Source: Ceriagrion tenellum (Eukaryota > Arthropoda > Insecta > Odonata > Coenagrionidae). Taken from it: DNA of 64,000 nt. The stretch is taken from contig OY720640.1 in assembly GCA_963169105.1 (NCBI GenBank), positions 111,586,085-111,650,084 on the forward strand. The letters run 5' to 3'. The translations under genes and the position numbers were made by a program. Below are positions 23,335-36,467 of this stretch, in pieces; the stretch's first letter is position 1, and every line of letters begins with the position of its first letter. Below the pieces are notes generated by a model. That model did not search any database, was not told where the DNA came from, and worked only from the letters and a program-made list of their open reading frames with translations.

Positions 23335-25492
23335 TAAAGTCTACTTATTTGAAAAATGTGACTACGTAAATTTCCGAGAGAATTTGGAAGCTTCATTCAC
23401 GAAATTCGTAGCCAAAATGAAGAAGGATAGCACCGAAGTATCATGAAGATATTTTTTGGAAATACTACGTAAAGGAATCGATTAATACAAATTAAAACGG
23501 GAGAGTTAAGAACCTCGTTTGTATAACCACTAAATAAGGTGGGAGCTCAGACGAAAAAAAAGCAACTACACAATATTTATAAAAATTCTATTTAGTTAAG
23601 AAGCAAAATAACGGAGCTTGGGGCGAGAGAAATATACGTTGCTCATGGCTAAAAAACGAAGAAAATTATTTGCGCTACCACAAGAAACTTCAAGAAAAAA
23701 ATCCTAGGTGAATCACTAGATGAAAACCCCAAGTCATTCTGGTCTTGCGCGAGAGAGCTCCAGGGTGAATCTTCGAGAGTAGAGTTCATATTGGACACAA
23801 ATGGCAAAGTGGTCACCAACAGTATCAACAAAGCCAATTTATTAAACCCCGACTTCGAAAATCTATTAACTAAGGATGATACAATAAACAATTTAGACAT
23901 TCCTGACTTTATGGTGCCGATGGCGGACATAACAATTCAACGTGATAGCATAATTAAACAAGTGCGTTCGATTAAAAGTAACAAGTCCCCAGGTCCAGAA
24001 GGAATACTTACACGCGTGCAGAAGGAGTTAGCGCCACAGATTGCACCATTCTTAGTAATTATAGTTAACAAATCATTTTCTGAAGGCAAGATGCACCAAG
24101 ACTGGAAAATATCCAACGCCACTCCGATATTACAAGAAGGAAATAAAAGTGACCCAGGAAATTACCGGCCTATATTGTTGCAAAATCCTCGAACATATTG
24201 TCGTTAGCAATATTATGATATTCCTGGATAATCGTATCATCTTACACGTCTTCCATAAGGGCAGAACCTGCGAAACACAGCTTGAGCTCTTTCTTCATGA
24301 TGTCCTAAAATCAGATGAATCGATTAAGCAAGTCGACGCGATTTTCCTTGATTTCAAGAGAGCCTTCAACAGCGTTCCTCACAAAAAAACTCTTTTATAA
24401 ATTGCAATCATGCGCAGTTAATAGAAAAATTGTGAATTGGATAAGGGACTTTCTCACTGATCGAAAACAAAAAGTAGTTAATGATGGTATTAGCTCTGTT
24501 ATGGTCGAAGTCACATCCGAGGTTCCTCAAGGAAGTGTGATCGGCACTCTTTTATTCATTATTTATATGAATGTCCCAGATTCCAGAGTTAGCATTAAAA
24601 TAAGATTATTTGCAGACGATACAGTTATCTGCCGTGAAATGAGCGAAGACGCGGATTTTGAAGCTCTGTCATGGGACCTTAACACGTTCATTCGTGGTGC
24701 CAGGAGTGGGGGTTAGAATTAAATATCAGAAAATGCGCCACAGTTCACTTCCTGCGAAAGTCATCACAAAAATGCCATACCTATACTGTGGGTGGAGTAA
24801 ACATAAAATCTCCAGATACAGTCAAATATCTTGAAATCACCTTAACTTCTGATATATCGTGTGGATTACACATACAGAATATATGTGGTGCGGCATTAAA
24901 GAAACTTCGGTTTTGTTAAACGTATAATAGGAAGGTCCTCAGATGAAAAAGTCAGTGAGAGATACTACATCGCTCTAATTAGGCCATATCTTGAATACGC
25001 CGTGAGCATTTGGAACCTTGTCAAAAAGATTTAACCAAAAAAATTAATAAAATACAAAGGAAAGCAGCGCGTTTCGTTAAAAACTGCTACAAGCATACTT
25101 AAACTGTTTCACAAATTTCAGAGGGATTAAGATAGGAGCCCCTAGAGACTCGGAGGCCAAACGCTAGGCACAGGCTGCTTGAAAAATTCAGAACTGGTAT
25201 TTTTCAGAGCGACATAGAGAATATTATTATGACTCCTCACTACACTTCTAGTCCTGACAGATGCGATAAGATAAGAGAGATACACTGCCGAACAGATAGG
25301 ATCAAAAACTCGTTCTTTTCGCTCACAATAAGTGACCACAATAAAAACTGAGCCTCACTAAATACACTCCTATAATACATGTCACCATTTTATTTCCCAA
25401 AAACTTACATCTTTACAAGACTGGTGACCTAACCTCCTCTGCCACACGCCCATGCGGCGGCTCTCAGGGTATTATGTAGATGTAGATTAGAG
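23335..25492 (+). mobile_element. Longest LINE copy: reverse transcriptase through 3' tail
   Basis: In order, the frames give the fingers (SIKSNKSPGPEGI, 23791-24207), motif A (IFLDFKRAFNSVPH, near 24345), motif B (EVPQGSVIGTLLFIIYMN), and motif C (LFADDTVIC, near 24605). Then come the C-terminal blocks with frameshifts, the terminal SFSLTIS block near 25320, and the 3' tail CCTCTGCCACACGCCCATGC with GGGTATTATGTAGATGTAGAT. The endonuclease is missing (5'-truncated). Frameshifts near 24150 and 24320 and a stop after 24716 make it non-functional. The 3' tail ends about 25 bases beyond the stop of gene C. Confidence 0.9.
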
Positions 25493-25516
25493 CGGCTCTT
25501 GGTGGAATGAAATACA

Positions 25517-25786
25517 TCATCGGGCATCCATCGGTCGAGGATACGGCCTGTATCTATTCAAATCTGCCTGAGAAGACTGGAAGATGCGTCTGCCGTAGAA
25601 CACTCCTGACGGGGTCTTCGGTTTGGGTGGCAAAAATTTCCAAGTTTCGCTATCCTTTTGATCTTTTGAATCCCCGAAGACTTGCGATAGAGAAGACAGA
25701 AATTCAGCTTCTCTGTCTCTTGTTTCATCAATGTTTACTTCACCTACAATCACGAATATGGCGAAGAGTAGAAAAGCCAGCTTCAT
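25517..25786 (-). CDS. Gene C: small secreted peptide precursor with Arg/Pro tail
   Basis: This encodes 89 residues. A strongly hydrophobic signal peptide (MKLAFLLFAIFVIVG) is followed by an acidic/polar stretch, KFLPPKPKTPSG, a dibasic GRR near residues 66-67, and a tail ending NRYRPYPRPMDAR. No cysteine. Cleavage after GRR would release a basic peptide of about 22 residues. Overall similarity to A and B is limited to the layout and the R-Y-R-P-Y-P-R tail, so it is a distant relative at best. The ATG has AAAA before it, a good eukaryotic start context. A LINE ends immediately downstream, so the 3' untranslated region may run antisense into it. Confidence 0.55.
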   Translation of the reverse strand: MKLAFLLFAIFVIVGEVNIDETRDREAEFLSSLSQVFGDSKDQKDSETWKFLPPKPKTPSGVFYGRRIFQSSQADLNRYRPYPRPMDAR

Positions 25787-26377
25787 TTTTACTGCGTCAC
25801 CTTCGCTTAATTCCGCAGAAGGAAATAAGAATTGCGTGTAAATTATCTGGATTCAGGCTTCCTGCCCTCAACTTCTGCCTCTCATCCGGCTATCCACCCC
25901 AGATAAGACGAAACAAATATGGTTATGGCATTTTCCTTCGAATTTGAATCCTCGGAGAAAAAAATAATAGCAAACAAGTTGGAAGCCTGGGGCCTTATTC
26001 AGTTAGCAATCGACTCAGTCGTACCTCGGTGAATTCGTGGATGTGACGTCGAATTCCCCGACCAATCCCAACTTTTGAATGCCTCCCTTTGAATTTTGCA
26101 TGGCTCTGACGTCAAAACTTCGTCACTGTCAAGACTCGGAAAGTCCGAGGATATACAGAATAGACCCCCTGATCTTTTTCTGTGATGTCGGAAAAACAAA
26201 ATTTCACTAACATACCTCTGTTAAGGAACCCTTTGCTTCTGGACGCTAACTATTGGTTTTGAATTGCTGTTGGCAAATGTATTAACGAAGAGGAGGATTT
26301 CGCTAAATTGAGTAATTAAAGCATGTTTAACAATATTTATTTATCACGAGTCCATCTCCTTTACAGTATAACTGGTT

Positions 26378-26735
26378 CATCTACATCTATATACTACCCT
26401 GCGAGCCGCCGCATGGCCCTAGGGCGGAAGGTGTTAGGTCACCTCCCGCGTAAAGTGAGAGGGACAAGGTTATTGGCGGTAAAATGGTGACGTGTATTAT
26501 GGGAGTGTATTTATTGGAGATCAAATTTTATTGTGGTTTCATATTGTTCGCTGTTGTTGCGGTTGTGCTCTGAAAGAAAGAGTTTTTGTACCTATCTTTC
26601 TGGAAATTGTATCTCTCGTATTTTATCACCTGTCAGACCTAGAGATGGTGTGAGGCGTCATGATAATATTCTCTGTGTCGCTCTGAAACACAAAAGCTCT
26701 GAATTTCTCAAGTAACCTAAGCCTACTAAATAATA
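26378..26735 (-). mobile_element. LINE 3' fragment
   Basis: The plus strand begins TCATCTACATCTATATACTA and CCCTGCGAGCCGCC, the reverse complement of a LINE 3' tail. The following 300 bases match, inverted, the 3' end of the copy at 25.1-25.5 kb (for example CATGATAATATTCTCTGTGT). No intact frame. Confidence 0.8.
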
Positions 26736-26739
26736 TTGT

Positions 26740-27820
26740 CTTCACAATAGGTTCGACTTAATCATCACAATAGGTACGATAATTGCACGCAAATATTTAC
26801 ATTTAATGTACATGTAATGAGTACTCATCCATTAGGAAGTACTTGTAGTTTGCTTTATTTATTTCACGCAACGTTACACTCAAGAAACGCATACCCAATG
26901 TAATGATTATCATCTGCTGGTCTAATTCGTACTTTATAGACAGAGTTTGTTGACATTCTGGTGGCCGTATTCTTTATTCGAAACGTAAGTGGTTGCGTGG
27001 GATATTTTAAATCACACAATTTTCTATTTGTCACATCAATTGAGAAACTAAAAAAATATCATTATAACGCTATTTTACTATTTTCATTGCATCGATTATA
27101 TTCAATTTGGAACTTAAATTTAATCGGCAACCAAATATTTAAACAGAACCACGAAATATTTCTATGCTATTATGTACCTACATAATATTCATTTTCATCA
27201 AAAGATTAAAGATCTAAACAGTTACTAGAAATGTATCATGTTTGGTAACTAAAGAATATCAAACTTAAGCATTTATAACACTACTTGTTTGTCCATTTTT
27301 TCCCATTCTTGGGCACATATAGTACATCTTTCACCTTCGTCTCTTCCATTTGGAGCTCCCACTAAGTCTTATCCTTCAGTGTTTTTATCTGCAGGAATCA
27401 GTCGTATTTTGCGCCTAGTGATGTTACGTATGCCGGTGTCCTCCAAAAGATTATGCATATATGGTTTTACTAAGTATAGAACTACTTATACTTACGGTTT
27501 TACGCTATGGGAGTCTTATGGGTTATCAAAAATTGTCTATTTGGCTAGAAACACCACAAAACTACGCATGCATCAATATTCATCTGACGAAGGCATATTG
27601 TGTGGGACCGCCCACGACTATTTCCGCACAAATAATAATAATTACATATGTTAGCTCACAAATACACTCCGTATTTCACTTCAAAGTGGCAGCTCATTAT
27701 TATGATTTTTCACGTCCATTATTGATAGTAAAGTCATTATCATAATGCCTGTTAGGTGTTACTGGCACTATTGTTCTTAGGAGCATAGCCAACAGAAATT
27801 AACCTTTCAAGTAAAACACA
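26740..27820. other. Interval without recognised gene
   Basis: Frames such as 27289-27654 have no recognisable domain. Confidence 0.45.
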
Positions 27821-27824
27821 AACG

Positions 27825-28030
27825 ACCGTATTCATAGATCTTTTAGTGAGCCACTATCGGCTTATTAGCGCACTAACTAGTCGCCAACTAACAAAATCGT
27901 ATTCATAGACAGCTACTAAGCTCAGCAGCACCAAGTGAGTCACTATTTTAGTAGCTGATTCTCAAACACTCTCTCGCCTTGTTTAGAGGCGCTACTAAAT
28001 ATGTCGGTCTGTCACTAGTGGTTCACTTTG
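27825..28030. repeat. Short internal repeat, possible transposon end
   Basis: CGTATTCATAGATC (27827) and CGTATTCATAGACA (27898) are followed by similar TAGT/TACTAAGC sequences about 71 bases apart. This may be the subterminal part of a DNA transposon (PIF/Harbinger-like ends came to mind), but no transposase is present. Confidence 0.3.
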
Positions 28031-28034
28031 GGTG

Positions 28035-28900
28035 ATAACCTGAAGCCATCACGGAGATTTTAGGCCAAAATACCAAAGATAGTGGTGGAGTTGCTTTTCT
28101 CAAGTCTGGTGGATGCAACGTGTAAGTAGTACTGTTGCTGGATCAAACTGAGAATTTTAATTTTTTGCTCTTAGTCAACGGCCCGTGTTTTGGTACTCAG
28201 CAGTGCTTCATGAGTGTTTTATTCAAAGAAAAAGGAAGAGTTAGTGAGATGATTACTGTGGTTTCGAGCATCGCAAGGTGGTTATCGCTTCTCCTTCATC
28301 TCGTTTCATCAGTGCCTTACAGCATTATAAAGTGCAAAAATCATTGTAAATGTAATGACTGTTTTTAGGGTAACATTTTTATTTTTAAATTCTTCGGGCC
28401 TTAGTGCTGTTCATTTGTGATTTTATATGAATACTCTGCGAGCATACAGACCATTTCGAAGAACATTTCGAGTAAAAAATTAACGACTGCATATTAGTTT
28501 TCGTGATTGCTGCATCTAGTGAGGTGCTTCAGGATAATTAACTCAAGCTTATTACTGTTGTGTTGCCGTAGAAATACGTCTTACATTGATACAAAGACGT
28601 ACAATTGTTATTTTATTGAATTTTAATGATTTTTCACAGGTAATCATTATAATTGTGAGTCTGTTTACATCATAGCGCTGATTTGTTGACATTCTGCCGT
28701 AAATTTCTATTTAGTTTCGTTTTTGTTTTGGTAGCAGAACGTTGTTATGGTTTGCACAGTGGAAAAAAAATTCTTTCAGTGCTCCAGCAGTTTACCGCAT
28801 CATATTTTATGTTTTATCTTCTAAGTAGATAAATGAAATCAGTTTCATTTTATTTAATGCTCAGAAAGGATTTGTGAAGGGACAAATAGGTATTCAGATA
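28035..28900. other. Interval without recognised gene
   Basis: Nothing recognisable on either strand. Confidence 0.45.
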
Positions 28901-28904
28901 AAAC

Positions 28905-29540
28905 AGCGACAATGCCCGCTGTAAAGTCTGGTGGAAACTTCGTAGCCCCTGAATACGCAGAACGGCAGCGAGTGGAGGGTAAAGTGCCTCTGGTGGGGGA
29001 ACCTTGGAGGGGAGGCAATGCGCTTCGGACGGAGGCAAGTACGCACGAGATAATGGCAACTTTCACCTACACCCCCAAGGCAAAAATACCCCCGTCTAAA
29101 GGTCAAAATAGACTCGCCCAGCCCCAAAATCGCAAAGTCCCTTTTCTCTACCAATTTTCATTACATAACTTGCCGATACAGGTGAAAAGTATCAAGTTTT
29201 ATTTCTATAACTTACCTTCATGCTATTTCTCGATATCTCGCCGGTATCATAGCATGGGAATCTGCGTGCCCCTCGGGACTCACGGACACCGAGTAGCAGA
29301 ACATACTCCACCATTTATCTCACTCCTTAGTGTTGGGGAGTACTTTCACGAGGCTCAGTGAGGGAATTGAAAAAAAACACTGCTTTCCGTTACCGTCTGG
29401 TGGTCGTCAGCTTTGTCTTTCGTTCTTCGGTATTGCCCAGTGCTTTTCAACAGCTGAACAAGCTGGACCTCGCTGCTCTATCCTCGGTCCAATGAAGACG
29501 ATATTACTCGTTGTGGAATCAAGGAGGCATTAGGGGCGCT
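28905..29540. other. GC-rich patch with overlapping open frames
   Basis: Composition changes abruptly from AT-rich flanks. A plus frame (28912-29361, 149 residues) overlaps several minus frames and none has a recognised domain. It may be a fossil exon, a retrocopy or an unknown repeat. I cannot choose a coding strand. Confidence 0.3.
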
Positions 29541-29659
29541 ACTGGGTCTTTGACGAGGATACACATGGCTGGTCTTGCTTGGGTAGTAGGTTTAATAAAG
29601 ATGCCCATGGAGGCGTCAAAGATAAAACTTCTAATTCAAATCAACCTAACGATATTACC

Positions 29660-30110
29660 GTATAGCATTTTTCATCATCACATCCCCGCTCTGGGAAACG
29701 GGTTATTTGCGCGCCTGCTGCCTTCCCTGGATGTGGTAGCAGTTTCTCCGGCTCTTTCTTCAGGATCGAATCCTAACACCCTGTCACCAGTTACAACCAT
29801 GGCAAGCGCAGAACCTACCATCGATCGTTCATAAGGCAGACATTTGAAAAATGCGTCGCCGGTACTAAGACCATCAGTTCATAGTCACCATGGATGGCGG
29901 CCGAAGAGCGGCGCGCGAGCGGTGAACCCTGGCGACCCGAGCCTATGATTACTTTCTGCATGACATAATCGTGATAATTATTATAGTTAGGCTTTCGCGC
30001 GGCACCTTTTGGATACGTGACATCGAAGCGACATCGAAACGCACATACGCCATTTCTCCAGGAAGGGACGGAAGATGTATTCCTTAGAACAGCGAGTGAT
30101 AAGCCTTGAA
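29660..30110. other. Second GC-rich patch, possible coding fossil
   Basis: On the minus strand the sequence 29860 to 29690 stays open with a composition unlike its neighbours (FFKCLPYERSMVG then VTGDRVLGFDPEERAG). I do not recognise the protein. The same strand contains GGATTCGATCC, a tRNA box-B-like string, so a SINE-type origin is possible. Confidence 0.3.
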
Positions 30111-30133
30111 GGCACGCACAACCTTATCAATGG

Positions 30134-30270
30134 CTGATGAAGTCTTCTCGGTTAACCAGACAGGTCAGGATGGAATCAGGACAGGAACTTAGGTAGTCAG
30201 ATAAATCCATCGAAACGTTGGCAGTAACGGCCATCCTGACCCGGCTGATTAACCGAGAAGACTTCATCAG
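30134..30270. repeat. Foldback repeat (about 40-bp arms)
   Basis: Left arm CTGATGAAGTCTTCTCGGTT, ending GGTCAGGATGG, pairs with right arm CCATCCTGACCCGG to AACCGAGAAGACTTCATCAG. The loop contains CCATCGAAACGTTGG, matching the GAAAC box of the hammerhead-like repeats. It shares arm sequence (TGATGAAGTCTTCTCGG) with the foldback at 42110, so the two are one family. Confidence 0.75.
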
Positions 30271-30879
30271 TAAAGTTCGCCGGGAAAAAACGGAATCCTT
30301 ATCAATGACGTCATATTCCCCAACCCAACCCCTTTGTTACGCTTTATTCTGCCTCTCCACTAGTATCATGAACACCTTCCCAATATCCTCAAATTTTTCT
30401 TAGTACTGGATGATTCATTCGACAGCTCACCATCAAAAATTGTACACCCCTGCCCCGATCACCCACTCCTTACAAACTTCCGTGTTTCCCATGTTCCTCT
30501 GAAACATATAATTGACTGACACCAGAGATTTTGGACCTGAAGACCGCTCGACAGCAGAAACCGGTCAGTTACTTTCATGTATTTCGGCAGTCAAAAACTT
30601 TAAATTGATCATTATGACGTCATTCCACCAAGTGAAAGCTTCTCTATCTCGATATTATTGTGATTAATACAGTAAGTAGGCTATGATTTTAAAGGAAAAC
30701 CCTTAGGCATCCTATTGATACATGTATATTCACACAATTACAGTTATAATGAAGAGATGAGTAGGCCGAACCGCCAAATAGATGAAATTTATTTTTGCAT
30801 CATTTATAATTTCCACTCAATATCGCAACACTTCGGATGTTATAGGAAAATAAATTGTTAGAACAATTATCATTGGAGC

Positions 30880-32740
30880 TTGGGAAAATGTGGTTGGGCC
30901 GTGAAAGGCTGAGAATGCAGTGGGAGAACACAGATTTTAAGAGAGAAATAATAGATAGGAAACACCCATAGTTTTCTGCAAATAAAAATGTTTACAGATG
31001 GAAGATAAAAGGCAAAAAACTAAAAAGAAACTATATGCTCTTAAAAGTTTGGAAAACTAAAAAAAAACACCTGTTTGACAACATCATCACGAAAAATGAT
31101 GCAAGAACTCGCTCTATAAAAATTGCGAAGACTCAATCTGGAGCAGATGTTTACGCAGACTAAAATTTAGTGATAGTAGATTTAAGGACCAATATGAAGC
31201 AAGTTTAAGAGAAGAAGAAAGTCCATTAACTAGTGGATCTTGAAAAGATAAGAAGGTGAGGAACTATAAAAGAATTTGCAGCTGAGTAATGTGAAAAATG
31301 GAGAAAACTATGAGGGGAACCAAACGAAGGATAAGGTTTTGAGGAGATAAAAAGAGACAGTGGAAGAGCATAAATACAAAAATTCCAAGCAAATGGGTAG
31401 ATAATGAAAGAAACAATACAAAAAATGGAAGAGGAATAATATAACATAAAAGACGAAAGTAGGAAACATGAAATGATAAAGACTGAATCCAAAACGACTG
31501 TAGATATGACAGGAGAGGATTGGATATATAGCGATGGCGAGGAATTGAAACATTACAAAAGAAGATTCAGTTAGAGGAAAAGTATAAAACTGCAAAAATT
31601 ATAACAAAAAGGCAACTATGGAAAATTAACAAAAATTGAGTGCTGAATGAAAATATGGAAATGATTACCGATATAGATGACTCTAAAAGACTATGGAAGA
31701 GCCTTATGACAAATGCGTATGACACGGAACAAGCAAATAGGATGGGGGAATATGATTTAGAATGAAGAAAAGATTGTTATAAAGGTAGACGAGGGCCCAT
31801 AAATTACGGAGGAAGAAGTAACAAAGGCCATGTAAGCGGGAGAAAGGGATAGAAATAAAAAAAGAATTCCCTGGAAACATGTCCAAAGTCCATGTCCATT
31901 CCTACAATTTGTCCATTTATAGCACATGTCCATTTCTAGTTTTAAAAATCTGTGGTACAGGAAAATAGCTAGTTGACCTCATAATGATAATTGTGTTGCC
32001 TATAAATTGGAAATGCATGGCCAAAGAGTGTAAATATCAGAGAAATTAGTTTAATTATTCATATCACAAAAAATGAGAGGAGTTAAAAGGAGTGAGAAAA
32101 AATGGAAGAGATTTTGAAAATAAAAAAATATACTTCGGTTGCAAATAAGGAAAGGGAGCAATAGATGCTACTTGTATTTCAGAATGCTGATATATAGGAC
32201 CATAGAAGAGTGTATAGAGATAAATGTATTTTTATAGACTGGGAAAAGGCTTTTAACAGGCTTAAGATCATGAAAAACATGATATTCAGAAGATTCATTG
32301 AAGAGCCGTATGACGAAAAAAGAGCACTAATACAGGTGGAGGAAAAAGAAACAGAGGAAATCAGCGCACAGAGGGAAGCGAGAGGTTTCTTCATATATAC
32401 AGCGCTATTCAAAATCTACAGAGAGGAATCAATAGAGGAATTTGCAGAAATTGTTAGATGAAACATGAATGGAGAAGAAAAAATGAAATTTTAAAATATG
32501 TTGATGATCAGATGACAATAGCAGAGAGTGGCTAACCATTAGGGGAAATAATGGACAAAATCGAAATGGTAGGAAAATGTTTTCGAGTGAAAGTCAAAGT
32601 AATGAAGTAGCTCTGAATGTGATCATTCACGTAGAAAGGCTATACCAGATGTTTCCCTCTAGATATCTTGGCACTATCATCAACAAAGAGATATATATAT
32701 TACTCCAGCGTATCTCCTCAAAAATCAAAACTTCATGAGA
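30880..32740 (+). mobile_element. Decayed LINE, reverse-transcriptase region
   Basis: The purine-rich plus strand carries remnants of an ORF2. The frame at 32210-32461 reads FIDWEKAFNRLK (motif A with catalytic Asp), then VEEKETEE and degraded continuation. After a stop come YVDDQMTIAES (motif C; the usual YADD is YVDD) near 32500 and YLGTIINKE near 32670. This looks like an RTE-type or related LINE, different from the family with the GAGCCACC tail. It is heavily mutated, and boundaries are approximate. Confidence 0.65.
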
Positions 32741-32744
32741 AATA

Positions 32745-35700
32745 TATTAAAGGACAGCAGGGCCAGTTATTCAGGCATCATACTTCATTCTTAATCTAGA
32801 GAGTCATCTCGAAATACAAAAATAAGAATGTATAACCCCTTTGATTGATTGGACATGGGGTTTGTTACGTCAAGGAGAGTTCAACTTTGAGCATCTCTTC
32901 ATGGTTTCGAAAGGTAAATAATAGTGAGAAATAATAGTGAGAATTTCAAGTTCAGACTTTTCGGAAGGTATTGGAAGATTTAGAAAAATAAAAAACCAAA
33001 TGCTTTCATATGGTCCCGAAGAAACAACCAGGAGGGTTATTTGAAGTCATTATCAAGATAAAAATAGACATAGCCGTGCGTATGTGGCATGGAATAGTAT
33101 CTTAGCCTTCATAATGCGCAATCAGACATACTAAATGGAACAGTTAAACGGTTGATATCTACGCTCAAAACCAATTTTTGAGTGGAGGAATAGTCAAGGG
33201 TCCGTGATGATTTAAATAGAAAAATTTCACAGAGAAAAAATCAACAAAGACTTAATTCATCGTAATAAAATGAATGAATCAATTGCGAGCATTAATGCTC
33301 AGGCGTATTTTTTTCACGAAAAAAAAACATGGCTCACTTCCGTGCGTCAAGTGAACATATTTACTCTCCTATTATTCCTGTTTACAGTGGACACCAGAGC
33401 ACAAGATGCAGAAATAGATATTGCCTTGAAGTACATAACTAAGAATGTATCATACCTATAAATCCGAGGAAATTTATTTCTAGAAAATTTTGAACAATTT
33501 TACAATGCATAGAACGGCACTTGTATGAAAAGAGTAAACAAGAAGACAACCAAAAACATATGTAGACGTCTTGGTTGTCTTTTATTTTTTCCCCTTCATG
33601 GGAAAGTAGATTAAAAGCGATTATTCGATTCATAAAAGAGATATTTTTTAAATTTTAGCAGCCCCAATAAAAGACGAAAACGCATCCATGTTAGTGAGTA
33701 AAGTAATTGGACATAGTTTGAGGGTATTTAGTCAAAAATAGGCTAAAATAAGTAATTATCTTTAGCAGAGTAGAAAAAATAATATTCCTAACACGTCTCA
33801 GATGATAAATCTGTACCACACAGTAGATCGTCATTTTTGTAAGCTACAAAAGATGATAACTCATTTTCGCCCATACTGGACTTTCCACTGCTGACAGATA
33901 TGATTCAGGAGTAGTGGATTGAGCAAGGGGAAGAGGCAGACAAAAGACGCGAAGTGGTTGCAGGATGCTAAGAAATATATTCTGGTGGAGGAAATTCGTT
34001 TCAGAAAGTTGGGATGCGAAGGAGAAAAGATTGTAGTCCGTTGGGGAAGTCTATGTGCACGTTGGACTGTAGCAACAGGATAAGTTGGTAAGTATATACA
34101 CAGTAATAAGGCCAGATCAGAAACTACCCAGAAGACATCTCGCACAAACGACTGTACATTGCGTTATCCAGTTCCTTGAACAACTATTTATCAAAAGTCG
34201 TTTTTAATTACTGACTCCAAATGCTGATATTCTCTGCCAGGTAAGTAAAAACATAAGAGTTTCATTTATACATTAAGATATATGTTATTCATGGCTCTAC
34301 TCAATGCACAGCATAATATAACTAATTGTACTTAATAATTACATCCTGAAAATACTGATGTTGTTTCCTTATCTATCCTCTTTTTTGTTTTGTATCTAAC
34401 CATTGTGTCTGTGTTTGTTTTTCATGTATTGCATTCATATCTTTTTGTCCATAAATTGTATGTTGTATCGCAACTATCAAATTGTATATTGAATCCCAAC
34501 TATCAACCGCAGAAATGCTGCAAATTCGTGTTGTACTTTTGCTGAGCTAGGCATTTCATTTTTTGTAATAATTTTGCTCCAAGGCTGATTCCCAGAGCAT
34601 AAAAAATATATACTCTGTCATAAATAAGGTAATTGGATATACAGATTTAGGTCATCTCCTGTGTTCCTCCGATAAATTTCTCCCCAGCTTTAAAAAAATC
34701 TCGTTCATCAGAGGCGTCATACTCGTTTTTTTCAAAGCACAAGCTTAAAATTTAATACAATTTTCCACATCATAATGAGGTGGCAAATGAAAATTTATCC
34801 TTTAATTTTTTTTCTTGATCATCCAAAGAAGACCGCCTTCATTTGTACGAATGTTTTAACTGAGAAAATTAAACAACCATGGCTCGTACTCTATCATCAA
34901 TAATAATTTTTTATTTTAAACTATTTGACACGGCCTCTATCACATTTTTCTTCTTGATTTATATTTGACATTGAAATGATAGTTTCTCCATGATGAAAGT
35001 TTTTTTTGTTTTGGCGTCACTCTTTGTAAAAGTCTTTCCTTGTAGTCCACAGTAACTAAGAATTTTTCTAATGTAATGCACAAGAATATAGCTGGGCATT
35101 CATGACTCCGATTTTTTGTTGTGTTTATTGATTGGCTAGTTCAAACCACAGGCTTTGCCGTAATCAATACCAAAGTAATAAGTAAAATAAACGATGCAGG
35201 ATATCAATCAATCACTCACTGTCTTTAAAATTAAGGTAGCTTGAGCGAGATAATTCAAGTCATAAGAGAGATCACATTAATACTATTTTTAAAAATACGT
35301 AAATGTTAAAATATTAAGGGTTCAAAATATAGTTTTATATTTTCAAAATTTTGGGTAATTAAATAAATACATATTTTGAAATAAAAATAAAATTATTTCT
35401 TGACTCATTTTTTCAACTAGTACGGTGAAAACGCCCCAACAAAAGATTCTTTTTGCGATTTGGTCAACATTTCTGGCGTAAGTGATTAATTTCAAAAAAA
35501 CTGTCGGGATCAATACAAACTACACTATTAGAGTTTAAACCTTGGTCTAAATTTCCTCATTTCTTTCCAAATAAAGTGCATTCCCGTACCAAATCCTGCG
35601 TAAAACTATTTGTTTATTAGCAGACATCTTGAAAATTGGTAGATATTTATGAATTCTTGGAATGAGACACATATCTTTAAATCGACATCTACGAATTTCC

Positions 35701-36460
35701 ATGCAACCAACCACCAAGATAGGTGTCTAGGGGGCTTAAAAATGATACCAAATATTAATTATCTAATTCAGAATCCTTAGTAAGCTAGAGGACCTATCAC
35801 TATACAAATAATTAGCTGAAAATATTTTTATGACAAGTATAAAAATATTAAATACAAGGAGCATAATACGAAAACTAGAATTACTACAAGTAATGACGTA
35901 CCTAAATGCTACGATCATTAAGGAGGATATAGACTAATTAGCACGATTCTAAATATTTTTAATATATTGCCTAATTATTTACTGGATTTAGTTGCGATTG
36001 GTGTGGTAAAGAAAAAAGGGAAACGATGGTAATTGAATAAAAATTGGGTGTGATTAGGACTTCACATAAAATATCCTTAATTTTGAAAATTAATTTTTTT
36101 ATTAAAGTATTACTGTAGATATAATCATTCGTGTATGGAGAAGGCAAAAATACTTATGTAACACTATATGGTGATTCTAATTTGCATTTGAGAACCTTCT
36201 GATTAGCCATAAACAAGCTCAGGAGGACTCTTTCTTTACTGGAAGAACCGTTTTTCCCTGGTTTTACAAAATATGCATATTTGAAACGATTTTTTGGTGC
36301 AAACTGTTTGCATTGGCATCATATTTCGGTTAAAAACTTAAATTATAACACATATCGCAATATTATACGCAGCATTTGTGATTACATAGCTTACTTGCCC
36401 ATTTATCATGACTTGTGTATCTACTCCAAGTGCTCCATAAATGCATATTTCCAAAAAAAG
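32745..36460. other. Long interval without recognised gene
   Basis: Several short frames are present (for example 33270-33461 and 33861-34145), but none is supported by a domain or context. AT content is very high around 34.3-36.2 kb. Confidence 0.5.
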
Positions 36461-36467
36461 TTCTTTA

